NCBI RefSeq assembly: GCF_958295425.1
Contig: NC_081136.1
Location: 31,978,843 to 32,042,842, forward strand
Reading direction: 5' to 3'
DNA: 64,000 bases
DNA from: Solea solea
Lineage: Eukaryota > Chordata > Actinopteri > Pleuronectiformes > Soleidae
In this document: positions 52,061-64,000 of the stretch, in pieces
How positions within the stretch are numbered: the first letter of the stretch is position 1
Layout: each line of letters starts with the position of its first letter
Translations under genes and position numbers: made by a program
Notes under the pieces: generated by a model
What the model was told of the DNA's origin: nothing
The model's database searches: none
The model's input: the letters and a program-made list of their open reading frames with translations, nothing else

Positions 52061-55000
52061 GAGTATTTGTCAATAGTACTCAATAGGATACTATTATCAA
52101 AAGTACTTGTTACTTGTTTGTGAAACAATGTTCTTTGCAGATAAATCATTGTCTCTCTTTCTCCTCTTTAATTAGCTACACTGAGGTACTAATAACACAG
52201 AGCTGCATAGACAAGTGATATTCTTTAATCAAACTTAATTTAAACATTTAATTTGAAATTGTCGTACACACATACAGATATACAGAATTGTACGCACTGA
52301 TGTGGGTAAAAAAAAAAAAGTATCTCTAATATAGGTTTTTGTTCTCATATTTAATGTCAGAAATATAGTCATTATAGTCATCATATAGTCAGTAAAAACA
52401 GCTGTAAGTAACTCTGGATGAGAGCCTCCTTCATTTGACTAATATCCTGCATCCCACACGTTTTTTTTAAAACCCTGACAAAAGTCAAAGACAAAACTTG
52501 CTCGCCACACACACACACACGCACACAGACACACACACACGCACACAAACACACACACACACACGTGGGTGACCTTTAAACTCAAATACTGTAGCAAAAT
52601 TATTGCTTTGTGTTTCCCAAAAGCAGCAGGGCTATGTTCAACAAAACCTCAGCAGAACCCATGGCATGAGTTTTCAATAACTTGATGTTGCCAGGCAACA
52701 AACACAGCTCCAGAAAGTAAAATGAGTTGTGTTCGACTCCTTCAAGAAAAAAAAAGAAATCCATGACGTCTGAGTATGCACCCAAACATCACACACACGA
52801 AGCAATCAAGGCAAAATAAATGTTTACATAGACAGGCATTTAAAACTTAGTTCTTCTGAAACAGACACACTCACAAAACACACACATACACAAAAACACA
52901 GACATGAATTGACGCACATTCTACTCATCTCAACTCATGTTACAACTGGGGAAACAACTAAACATGACCTCCGACCCTAAGGTTTTCAAAGTCAGGCTAC
53001 ATTTGGTGACAAACGCTCAGCAAAGAGGTGCAAGACCACACGACACAACACACACCTCTGTGCTGGAGCCTGCTTACCTCAGAGGACTTGCCAGAGGCTA
53101 CACTGACATCACGTTACCAAAGCAACAGGCAGAGCGCTGGGATTGGATGAAAGAATGATGATGACTCAACCTCCCTCCCTCATCCTCCTCTTCTGTTTCA
53201 CCATAATCTCTCACTCTCATGCTCACTAGTAGAAGTGCCTCTCAGTTTATCAAACTTTGTGGACATGGAGGATGCAGACGAGAGGTCAACGCAACACTCT
53301 GACGCCACATGACGTCTTCCCAATGAAAGAGCGGAAGTGGTGGCACGTAACTAGCTTCAAATTGTACACGTGTTGTCGGAACACTCAAAAGACTTCATTC
53401 TATCGTGTCAGTCCATGAGATCCTTGTAAAGATTACATAAGAGATGGACTTGTTCTTTAAAATAAAAGTAATGTTGTCGAGACTGGGTAGATTCAGGTTA
53501 ACCCAGTTTCACAGGCTTCTCATGCAGTCCTGTTAGAGGTACGCTTACTAAATCATTCATAGTGGAGAGACAGGGCGAAACATGTTCCTCTATATGTGTG
53601 AGTGTGTGAGTGTGTGTGTGAGTGAGAGAGCAAGAACAAACTGCTCAGCTCGTCTTTTTATTCTGGAGGAGAGGAAGTGATGCTCAAATTTGGGGGGAAA
53701 GTCAAACATAATTAACATAATGGCTTTTTGTATGCGACCACTCCTCTTTTATTTACTCAGTGTCTGGATTCTTAGAGTGTGTCTAAAGTTTATCACTGCT
53801 CCTACACTCCTGATTTTAGTTTGCTGAGATGTCTTTGTCCCTTTAAAATTCCAAAAGATTAGGAAACATACAGTACAGAAGAAGAACAGAATCTCCTGCT
53901 GTTTACTGTACACACATACGAACACCCCCCGCCCCCTCTTTAATATGAAAAGCTTGATTACTGCAGCTATAAGAAGATTAAGAAGCATACGCAGGAATAC
54001 TATTTCACTGTGGAGAAAGACACTGCTTTTTATTGCATTTAAACCTGATTAATGCGTTTCATTGACTCTGAAAGAAATCAAATAGGCATATTTCCAAAAA
54101 TGTGCCTTTTAGATTTCTTTATTAATGTGAAATAAGAATAAGAAAGAATAAATCTACCTATCCATTTCATGCCTTGTGTTCCTCTCTCTCTCTCTCAGTC
54201 TAAGAAGATAGTGATCACTATCCTCTCCCTTCTGTATGTTTTGGTTTTCTCGTTCACGCAGAGCTCTGTTTCACCAGCCTCTTGTTTTCTGTCCCTCGCG
54301 CTCGTGTCGTGTCGTGTCGTGTCTGTCCCGCGCCACCGTCTCTCTCTTCTTCGTCGTCTCCTCTAGGAAATCCCTCTCAACCATCTGTCGTGGCCGTGAT
54401 GAATTTAGAGCCTTTGAGAGCAAATCAACTCAGCCAAATTAATGAGACTCTCCACGGGGATCAACTGTATGTGAACGTGTGTGGGTGTGAGTGAGAAAGA
54501 GTGTGTGCATCGAAAATACTTCATAATCCATTGACTGTACCACTTCACTTAGTCTGCTGTTGACAGATTGCATGTCACAGACTGGGCTGTTACAGATCAG
54601 GACCTCAGACAGGCCTGTTTTTGGTCACTGCCGCATGTTATTTAAAGATGCTCACTTTCAGCTTGGTGAGCAAATGAGAACAAATATTGAACAAACAAAT
54701 TGAATTTGATGACCAAGTTCATGCCTGTGTGTTTATATAAATGCACCAAATTCAGAATATGTGAGGTACTTTGATCCAAACATCAGACTTTTCAGTTTAG
54801 CCTGAACCAAAACAACTGGTGTGAACAGTCCAGGCCACTGGACTAAAACTCAATCCAAAAAACCCCAAAGGACCCAAATGTTTGTATGCAGTACGAAAAC
54901 ACTTGTCTGAATCGTTTGGTCTTTTAGACAAATTGCAGATAATTAAGACAGCATTAAACTACAGAAGGAGAAAATCCATAGGCAAGAGTAGAAAACCTCA

Positions 55001-57589
55001 TTTTCAAGACAATGACTACAACACTGTGCTAATGCTGAGGAGGAAAACACAAACACGAGAAATACTGGATATTTAAGGAATGCAAAGGCAAAAGTGATGG
55101 TAGAAATATAGGCAAGTTCATAAAACCCAGGCTGGACAAATGTGTTACGAGGCAAGAATTAAAATATGATTGATTTCGAATGGAGCAATCCTCATTAGCC
55201 CATATTGACCGAAGGGCCATAAAACTGTCTGGTCAATAAGAGGCTGATTCACAGATGATAGAAAATGCTGATGAATTTGGACAGAGACACACATTACTCC
55301 TTGGGTGGAACCGTATGCTATATTTTATCTCTCTCTTACTCTTTCTTTGTGCGTGCATGCAAAAAGATGGATGGTGCCTTGTAGTCAATATGCAGGAGCT
55401 AGTGGTTGTCGCGCCAAACGTGCCAGGCCAGTCCTGATGTTAATACAAAGATTAGAGCCAATTCATCTTCACTGACACTCACCCAATAGCACAGTAAATT
55501 ACAGAGTGAGGGAGGGGGTGAGAGGTGCGTGTAAAGGGATAGAGAGTAAAGGATGGATGGATTGAACTGGTGGAGGAGAGAAAGAGAGGAGTGAGGGAAG
55601 CTGCAAAAGGGGGACACAGTTCACACAGCAACAGCATCAATATTAGAGGTAGAAGAACAGCAAGGAGTGCATGTGGTAGAGGAATGAAGACATCTGATAA
55701 AGTTATGACGGGTCAGAGTATAACAGGCCAGAAGTTAAAAGAAAAATACTTTTCTTGCTCCAAACCACTGCCAGTAATCATTTTTCACGACATGTATTTT
55801 CTGCATCATTGACAGAACAGAAATGGCCATAAAAGTAGCCTTGGCTGGAAGTGCTGGCACATATAATGGATCCTGAAGCCAGAAACCCTCTTTGCTAGAC
55901 ACATAACAGCTCGAACAATCACTTTGAAGACCGAATACATCAAGCTCACGCTGTGTTTCTAAACTGGTGTTAAAAACTGCTTCCCTCTCAATCAGTGGAC
56001 AAAGTCTCAGAGGGGCTTCCTGAGGAGATTGGAACAGTCACAGGTACAGTGTTGTTTACTGAGTTTAACTAAGTGCAGCATTAAAATTCTATGCTGTGTT
56101 TTTGTTAATATCTGTGGTTGGGGTAATGCAATTCTAGATTCACCTTCTCTCTCAAATACGGAGGTTCTGGCCATGATAAGAGGTATAAACTGTGCTCAGT
56201 ACAAAAGCAGAGCAAAGAAAAATGAGCAAAAACTGATTTCCATAATAGGTTTTAACAAAAAAAAAAGGCAGTGGCAATTGTCCTTGTGATTGAGTGCAAG
56301 GAGCCTTTTTTCTACTTGTCCTCCATCATGAATTGCTTTCAGATGAGTGTCAGTTCATATGCTAGACATGAATAACAAAGTCCAATTTAAGACATATGTA
56401 ATTGTCAAGTGCAGTAATTGGATGTGAAATATGTGCTGTCATGAGGAAATCAATGGCTTATTCAGACCCAGAGCAGTTTTTCTCTGAGAGACGAACAAGA
56501 GACAAATATATCGTTTTGGATGTTGCTTGTGAACTGTCAGCTCGTCCAGTGCATAATGAAATTAATTCAATATTTAACAGTCCAGGCACTTTGTGTTTTT
56601 TAGTTAGTGTCCTGGCACTAAATTCTCGGAAGGGTGCATACACACACACACACACACACACACGCCACAGCAGTCATGCTTTCTCCATCAAAATGAAACA
56701 GGAAAACAATGGCAAAGAATGGTACTCATTTAAGCCAAAAAAACATTTCTAACGACCACTCAACAGTGTGTCCTATATAGCCAGCACTGGCAGCAGCTAC
56801 TGGCAGCTAAAATAGATTTTGGTTTGTCGGAAAGTACATTCAAGAGAAATGAAGCCAGCACAGCACCCACATTTCAACAGGAAAACACAGGGGGTTCATA
56901 TTTAGGGTGTGTTTGTGTGAAATGGGAAGCTGACCAGTCTTGTTTATAATAAAAAACAAAAATGTGTGTATAAACTAAAGAGCTGGATGAAAGAGGCCGA
57001 AATCCAATAACAGACAAAATTATCTTGGTAATGAGACATGAAACACTTAGTGTATGTTATACATGAATGAATTATAATACATGTCGTATACTTGGTCCAT
57101 TACTTTCTTATTTATCCTGATAAATTACAGTATCCGTTAGTTAGCTCACATTTATATGAGCTTGAGAGTTTATACGGCGTAAAATTCCTTTTCATTTTGT
57201 TTTGGTCCTCAATTAGAGAAGCAGATTTAGTTCTAACTGCGTTAATTAGCTAGTTATTATATTTATCCATATCAGTAACGTGCTCTCTGATGCTGGACTC
57301 ACCAGTCCATGTCTCTCTAATGCTATGACGGTGGGCCTGACGCTTGGTGGTTATCAGAGGTTAGTTAATTACGTAGCAACCGTTGTATATGTTGCGAAAG
57401 TGAAGGTGATGTGACGTCCACCAGTGCTGGGTGCACGCTACCCGTAAAAATAACAGATGATAGACTGATAACAGGGAGAAAAAGCTCTGTGTAGTGTTTG
57501 ATCTTAATGTTAAATGTGAATTGCTTCGATAGCTCCTGTGCTAGAATATGCACATGACGTGATTTGATTGGCTCACGCTATATGAGGGT

Positions 57590-57680
57590 CTTGCAATACA
57601 GTGATTATCACAGAATCGTGGTATCGTGGACCATGTATCGTATCGCGAGGTACCCTGTGATTCCCATCCCTCATGCAAAG
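57590..57680. mobile_element. Terminal part of a degenerate hAT-like MITE
   Basis: Contains ATCGTGGTATCGTGGACC, TATCGTATCGCGAGGTACC and a terminal GATTCCCATCCCT. This repeated ATCGTG/GGTACC layout recurs in fish hAT-type MITEs. Only one end is clear. Confidence 0.4.
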
Positions 57681-58489
57681 CAAGCAAAGTGTAACCACAA
57701 TGCAGAGACAAGTGGCTTCCATGGAGCTGCAGTGACAACAAGGCTGCCTTTTGTCTTTCCATCTTGCTTTTTTGAAATTGTTTTTAATACACTGTATCAG
57801 GGCCAGATCAAACTGCTTTTGGGTCATGTACAGTCCAAAGTTTGGAGGTTTATCTACGGCAGCGGGAAAATTAGATTTGACTGAGTAACATTCAAAAATG
57901 ACTGGATCAGTTGCAGGACCATAATCAATAAAAAGTTTGTCTGCGACTGGAAGACGATAGCATGTGATCTCATTTAGGCATAGCAAACCATTCCAAAAGA
58001 CTCACATGCACATCAACAACACAATGTGCGTGTCAACTATGATTCAGTCCATAGAAGGAATCAGCCAAGTAATTATATGCTGTGTGCAAACAAACACACA
58101 GTCCCAGCCACCAACACGCCCCCAACACACACCTCATTTATACCTCTACCCTCCCTCTGTCAGTTTGTCTCAAAAATGGTGACCTTATATAAAGTCTGCT
58201 AACACACTTCTCACCCACGGGAAACATTTAGGCTTTCTCACAGTGATTGATGATGATGGAGAATTGATCAATCTCTGGTGAGCACAAACCAGACACAGTA
58301 CCTCAGAGGACAGTCTATTGATTTACTTGATTTCTTAGAGACCTGACATTATTATTCCTGTTTCACAAATCTACAATTTCATATTTTACTTTGCAGGGGA
58401 CCAGAGCTTTGTCCCCACAATACCAGTGGATCCAAAGGGACACATTTTTTGAAAATGCATGCTTAAACAGCCATATATACATGCCACAC

Positions 58490-59257
58490 ACACACACACA
58501 CACACAAAAGCTGTCACAGGAAATAGGATGAAAATGAAAGCCTAGCGAGGGAGATGTGAGGAGAAAAAAAGGAAAAAAATTGAGGGAGGAGAAAAGCCCA
58601 TGAGGCAGAGGGAGATTCTCATCTTCACTGAAATCAGATGATCTCTCCCTCCCTGCAGTGCTACAGCTTTCTTTCTTGCTTGCATCTATTCCATCTCCTT
58701 CTCTTCTCCTCTGCCTCCCCTCTTTCTCTACTTCCCCTCCTACCTTTATCTTTTTTCAACCAACCTCTTCTCTGTTTCTCCTCCCACTCTCTCACCACTT
58801 TCTCCTCTCCCACCCTTCCCCTCCCCTCTCCTCCACCCTCCCTTTCCTACTCTCTCTCTTATTCTGTGTCTCTCTCTTGGCTTTCACTCTTTCTTATTAT
58901 CACTCTCTTTATATTCCACCTCCCTCATCCTCTCTCTGTCACAGTGGGAGAGCTGCAGGCAGGCAGACGGGAGCGGCATACACTAATGTTACTATATTTG
59001 ACAAGACACACACACACACACACACTCCTGCCATATGCATGACTGCACACTCATATGGAAAAGAAGAAGGGGAGGTTGAGGCACTAACACACACACACAC
59101 ACTCACACACACACACATGCAAGACAACCCTCTAGTGCACATGCATGGGTAAACACACACACACACACACATACTCCGATGCATGCTGAGCAGGAATCAC
59201 AAAACATAGCGACACACAGAAGAGCTAGCGCGTGATGCAAGCAACCTTACACTGTTG

Positions 59258-59288
<31 letters not shown>

Positions 59289-59301
59289 TACACACACAAT
59301 T

Positions 59302-59332
<31 letters not shown>

Positions 59333-59336
59333 TTCA
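58490..59336 (+). repeat. Cluster of (CA)n and (CT)n tracts with a long polypyrimidine stretch
   Basis: (CA)n runs occur near 58490, 59010, 59085, 59100 and 59155; (CT)n runs at 59260-59282 and 59309-59334. The plus strand of 58640-58940 is strongly pyrimidine-rich (TCTCC, CCTCC), so it resembles several long repeat ORFs that are not genes. Confidence 0.85.
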
Positions 59337-59399
59337 CACACACTCATGCCTCTCCAACGCACACGGCAGTGCACAAGCCAGCGAGCAGGACGGCACTGG

Positions 59400-59792
59400 A
59401 CGTATCATTCATATAGATCCCAAGGAAAGGATTAACCATCTCCATCCCTCACCCACTAAGGACCTTATCCTCTCTTTCCTACTCTTAAGCCTCTCTTCAC
59501 CTCAATTTTTTCTACACAATCCCTCCTTTTTCACAAATCATTGGTGGGTTGGAGGGAAGCTAAGGGGATTGTTTCTATAGAGAAAGCAGGATTATTCTCT
59601 CATTATTATTATGACCAGGATCTTGAATGTATGGATTTCTTTACATGAGGGGGACAGCTTCTCGTCTGCGTCTCATCCTGTGAAAGATTTTTAATTTTTC
59701 TTCTATTTTTGGGATATTTTTTTTTTGTGGGGAGATGGCTGAAAGCAGAAAGCTGTGAGGCTGGTGCTGTCTGAGATATTTGGTCAAAAGGT
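59400..59792 (+). other. Possible noncoding first exon on the plus strand
   Basis: A non-repetitive block ends in TCAAAAG/GTAGGT, a good plus-strand donor at 59792/59793. There is no long ORF. In mammals LRTM2 is nested antisense in CACNA2D4, so a 5' exon of that gene would be expected on this strand, but no leucine-rich-repeat exon is visible up to 64000. Confidence 0.25.
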
Positions 59793-62562
59793 AGGTCTGT
59801 TTGTGATGGGAGTTACACATACACACAATCACGCACGCACACACACTTCATTGTTCCTAAGTGTTTTCCATCTGATTTCCTGACTGGAATTAAAGACGTA
59901 TTGTGACACAACACAGACTGTAGACAAAGACAGACGCAGACCACTGTGCATTTGACAGTTTCAGCCGGAAACCTGTTTCCTAGAAGCACACAACGCACAC
60001 AACATGTGCATTCATGGCAATTTTGGGGCTGTGGTTTAGGGGGCAAGGCTTGAGCAGTGCGAGAACGTGAGTGAGTGTGAGCGTTTATTCACACACGCGA
60101 GTGTATGTTTCACACGAAAATCAGTTTGAGAGAAGTATTCCCGTGATTTTTATTAAATAGCTAAACACAAAGAAACTGCATTAAAAAATCACCGACAGCC
60201 ATTTGAAAGGTGCATTAGACCTTCTACACTGAAATATACGGCTTTAATATTGAGTGAATGTTTCAGTTATGTAAACACCCACAGTTTTATTGGAAAAAAT
60301 ATTTACATACAATTGGTGTGGTACAGTTTTTAGGATGACTAATACCTTAATTTACCAGTGGTATCACCCATGGGCACACTAAATATTATGCAACATATTC
60401 AAACATGGCAGCCAATTTCTGGCACTAAAATGCTTAATCACTTTAGTATTCTGACTGGTAAAATAAGAAAAATAATAATTTTAACTAAATCAAATGTTTC
60501 AGACTCATGTTAGGCACAAACTTTAAATTTTTTTTGAAAAGTTTTAAATCTTCTAAATGCTCAAGATATGTTTCAGAAATAACTGATTTTCGCAATGGAC
60601 ATGCATGGTTTAAAAGGTGTCTCCAAAATTCCAGGTGTCATGTGACCAGCAGGTCCACATTTGGCCACCACTTCACTGTGTTACTGTACTCTGGAGGCTT
60701 GGAGAGGTCACTCACTAACACACATTATGAGCAAGGTCAGAGCTCATTCAGCAAGTGTAACAGTAGAGTGATCTGAGTAATGTCTTATTATACAGTGCCA
60801 TACATCCAATGTCATTAATAACGTGTTCTGCCTTCTTTTCCCCCAAAAACAGCAACAACTTGTTGTAAACATGCATTTGTCACAGCAATAATAAACACAC
60901 TTTAATGTTAATTTCTGTCTTGTCTCATATTCTATGACCTTCACAGCATATTAATGACTTTGAAACCCGTCATTGGTTCAACAGTGTCCTGTTGATTCTA
61001 TGACTGATTCTATGAGGTGTAGTTTGAGAACTTTTCCTTTGTTCCTCTAAGTAATCAACTTGCACACAGATTATATAATGATGCAGGGAATATTAAGGCT
61101 CTGCACCCTGACTTCCTCAAGATAGGACGGGAAGGGAGTCTGAGCAGATGCATTTGTACTGTACATGTTGCCACAGAGAGCAGATATGAACACTAACTGG
61201 TGCTGTGGTTTGGTGCCGTCGTCTGACATGTCTACTAATAACATGGCTAACACGTCAGGCCATGACAGCTGTTGTGACACTGCTCATGAAATAATTTCCA
61301 CTACATGTGACACATAGTGATCGTGCATAAAAATACATACCGAAACTACACATATGACCCTTCCACTCACAACAAGTGCATTCTTATTGGTTCAAATTAC
61401 CCCAGTGAAGCTACACAAGCATTTTGGTCATTTATTTAAAATATTATCCTAATATAAATCATAATATTCACACCAATGGGTGTCTGGTGTATATTTGAAC
61501 TGTACATTTATGATTTGAAGTATGTTTGTACATTATCAATGTGTTGGTATGTGTTTGGACATATGTATTATGTAAAGTAAATGTCTGCATACATACATAC
61601 AAACATGTGCAACTATATATCTGAACATATTTTTGCACCATGTGCCTGTCAACACCCACAGTATGTGGCTTTATTTGTGTGTTTGTGTGTGTGTGTGTGT
61701 GTCTTTGTGTTCTTGCATTGCCCCAATCTCTCTCCCTCTCCTGTGTAAAAAAACCCCATTAAAAATTAATACAGGGAGCTTGGCTGCCTCTCTGCTTTTG
61801 TTACCAACCACACCTACACAGACATACTGTACACACTCATGCAAACAACAACAGCAGGTATAAACTCACTCACTCACTCTGCACTCGCCATGACCTTCTT
61901 TTCCCCTTTTAATGACTATGGAAGTTAATGGTTTATCAAATAATTTGACTATGATTGGCCTTAAATCAGGAATAAACAACACCCAACTGCAATTACATGT
62001 GTGTGAGTGTGTACATATATTTCCCTGTTTGCCCACCTAAGCCCATTTCTCATAATGTTTCAACTTCTCTGTGACAGGCCTACTTGGCTTGACAAATAGT
62101 TTTTAATCAACATGGCTGTAATTCTGAAATTCAACTGCACACAATAGGACAATTACCTGTGTGTGTGTGTGTGTGTGTGCCTGTTGCTGTCATTGCATGC
62201 ATGTGACCCCTGAATGAGTGACATCACAGTGGTTAACATACAGCCTGATCATAAGCACCCTCAGCCTTAATTTACACACATGCACACAGAGATGCACACT
62301 TACACACACACACACACACAGCCGTGCCAACGATTTCAACTTCTCCATTAAGATTTCAGTTTCCCCTATAACAGATTACTGTTGAATAAAAACTTTGGTT
62401 AATTAAAACCTAACATAGTACAACACAACACTAGATTGCTGCATTGTGCATTATCCAGCTGTGGTATATTCATTATGTAGTTATTGTGTTTACCCCTCTA
62501 CTAAATGGATCACAAAATACCATTTGACTGGGTACTATAAACAAGATTAGTGAGCCACACAA

Positions 62563-62563
62563 T

Positions 62564-62624
<61 letters not shown>

Positions 62625-62662
62625 TGTGTATATATATATATATATATATGTATACACCAATG
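62563..62662 (+). repeat. (TA)n microsatellite with an inverted-repeat flank
   Basis: Roughly 60 bp of TA repeats lead to TTGGTGTGTATA, another TA run, and TATACACCAA, so the second part can fold into a cruciform. Confidence 0.85.
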
Positions 62663-63575
62663 GTGATATTGTTTTGTTGATTTTGATGCAGCGTGGTGAT
62701 AAAGTCTAAAGAAGATCTTCATTAAAAACGTCTATATGCTATATCACAAAACACACAAGCATAGATTATTGTACCTTTAACAGAACAACTGAACATAACC
62801 GATTACTGCTGCTTCCATAAATACAGGACAGCATAAACAGTCCGGGCTCACCACTCCCAGTTCTCAGCCTTTAATGCTGGTTATAATTTTTAGTAAATGC
62901 ACATTAGAGCTCAGCTCCAAGCCTCTGCTACAACCTGTTAAGTTTAAATCCGGCTTAAGTGTGGACAGGAAACAATTAGTGGAATAAACAGAAAGGTAAA
63001 AATAGGATGGAAAGATGAGAGAGAGGGAGACGAACAGAAGAGGGGAGGAGGAGGAGGTGTTATTTCACTCTCCAACATGCAGGGCCACTTGGACACCCAA
63101 GCATATACACGTGTGTGTACACGCATGGGTGCATGTGTGGATTTTAGCTTCCTGTGATGTCCAGGTCAAATTGGTAAAAAAAGCTTTCTGAGAATAGCCT
63201 GACAGGAGGCTTGCCGCCACAGCACCTATTTAACATGATGGGGACTGATGGGCGAACAGTAATATGTGGCTGCAGATGTGACCTTCTGCTACACCTCTAA
63301 TACATCATTTAAAGGACAATTCTAGCATGACTGCACACACAATGGCAATGTTTTTGTTTTTTTTTAAGCCTTGTGAATCATTTCCTTGACAGTACAAACC
63401 TATGGAGCTCGGGACGTCAACAAACTGTTTATTTACACTGCCATGTTGGCAGGACAAGAACGCCAGTTATAAGCTGTCAGAGTTCACCGCACGCTTTAAA
63501 TTCATGTCTATCGAGCAATTTACTGTAGAACTTGACTGAATATATCGTATAATGTTGCCTTTTCTAAGTATGGAC

Positions 63576-63892
63576 TAGGGCTGAAAGATTTTCAATCTTA
63601 TTGCAATTGTTTTTGACTGAAATTGCGATTGCAATATGATTTGTGATATGAGAGAATGGTATTTTTTACAAAATTATTCTCATTTTCATTTGAAGAACAT
63701 ATGTAAAATGATAACTGTGGAGCTCTGTAAGAAACAAAGATGCTTTTTTCGGTGTAGAATATGATGTATAATCTAAAATAGTAATTTTGTTACACATTTT
63801 GGCTTCAAGAAATACTGCGTATCCTGCGATTTGAAAACTGCAGTAGGCCGTATTGCGGTTTTGATAAAACTTCGATGAATTGTTCAGCTCTA
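63576..63892. mobile_element. hAT-type MITE with 8-bp target site duplication
   Basis: The element starts TAGGGCTGAAAGATT and ends AATTGTTCAGCTCTA. It is flanked by GTATGGAC (63568-63575) and CTATGGAC (63893-63900), seven of eight bases equal, as expected for an old hAT insertion. The interior has ATTGCGATTGCAAT-type motifs and no ORF. Confidence 0.8.
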
Positions 63893-64000
63893 CTATGGAC
63901 ATCACTCCAGACCTGTTACAACATACTGATTAACTTTTCCTCCTCCTAATCCAGAGAAAGGTTAGAAATCCTTATTAAAGCATGTCAAATAAAAAAGATA

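Larger units (their letters stand above)
46296..64000. other. Intron-like, microsatellite-rich sequence; no assignable exon
   Basis: The 17.7 kb upstream of the first recognised cacna2d4 exon should contain an intron of that gene, because exon 46234-46295 begins mid-codon. I searched for the expected upstream coding block (ahead of IGVQM) and did not find it. The stretch contains many (CA)n, (CT)n and (TA)n tracts, MITEs, and isolated exon-like islands listed separately. Confidence 0.5.

Noticed and set aside
53080..53105. Minus-strand donor GAG/GTAAGC as a cacna2d4 exon
   Set aside because: The only nearby acceptor gives a ~25-nt exon whose phase does not fit the exon at 46295.
57573..57986. 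137-aa minus-strand ORF with a protein-like appearance (PNFGLYMTQKQFDLALIQC)
   Set aside because: It joins a MITE end and has no splice context or recognised family; it may be a transposon relic but I could not support a call.
58638..59152. Long Ser/Leu/Pro-rich ORFs
   Set aside because: They read through polypyrimidine and CA repeats.

Overview
The window looks like nuclear genomic DNA of a ray-finned fish, probably a percomorph. The reasons are short vertebrate-type exons in AT-rich introns, abundant (CA)n microsatellites, tRNA-derived fish SINEs and hAT-type MITEs. It is not prokaryotic, so operons, ribosome binding sites and CRISPR arrays are not expected and none are seen. All gene calls were made by joining exons by eye at splice sites and comparing the products with known vertebrate families. 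No database search was possible.

Four protein-coding genes were found, all on the minus strand and arranged head to tail. From left to right they are: napepld (109-2063, 3' end beyond the left edge), an N-acyl-phosphatidylethanolamine phospholipase D; yeats4 (6635-8855, complete, 226 aa), a histone-acyl reader of the TIP60/SRCAP complexes; cpsf6 (16715-32694, complete, 549 aa, or 585 aa with a cassette exon), the 68-kDa subunit of cleavage factor I; and cacna2d4 (35266-46295, 3' half only), an auxiliary calcium channel subunit. CPSF6 and YEATS4 are also close neighbours in mammals, so that pair is old synteny. No shared pathway is implied; the genes are simply neighbours.

The most unusual region is the terminal intron of cpsf6 (16902-26830). 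Nearly all of its 9.9 kb is a head-to-tail array of four ~2.4-kb repeat units. Each unit starts with a ~120-bp branched palindrome and carries about 12 ETS-like and 4 CTCF-like motifs. The array ends in three ~55-bp GAACCC hairpin modules. It reaches to within about 35-50 bp of both splice sites.

cacna2d4 contains an apparent AT-AC (U12-type) intron and two microexons (15 and 21 nt). The sequence from 46.3 kb to the right edge holds no exon I can assign. It is intron-like, rich in microsatellites, and has a few exon-like islands, including a possible 5' noncoding exon on the plus strand near 59.6 kb. The 9.1-16.5 kb stretch is AT-rich, non-coding and probably mostly cpsf6 3' UTR and intergenic DNA.
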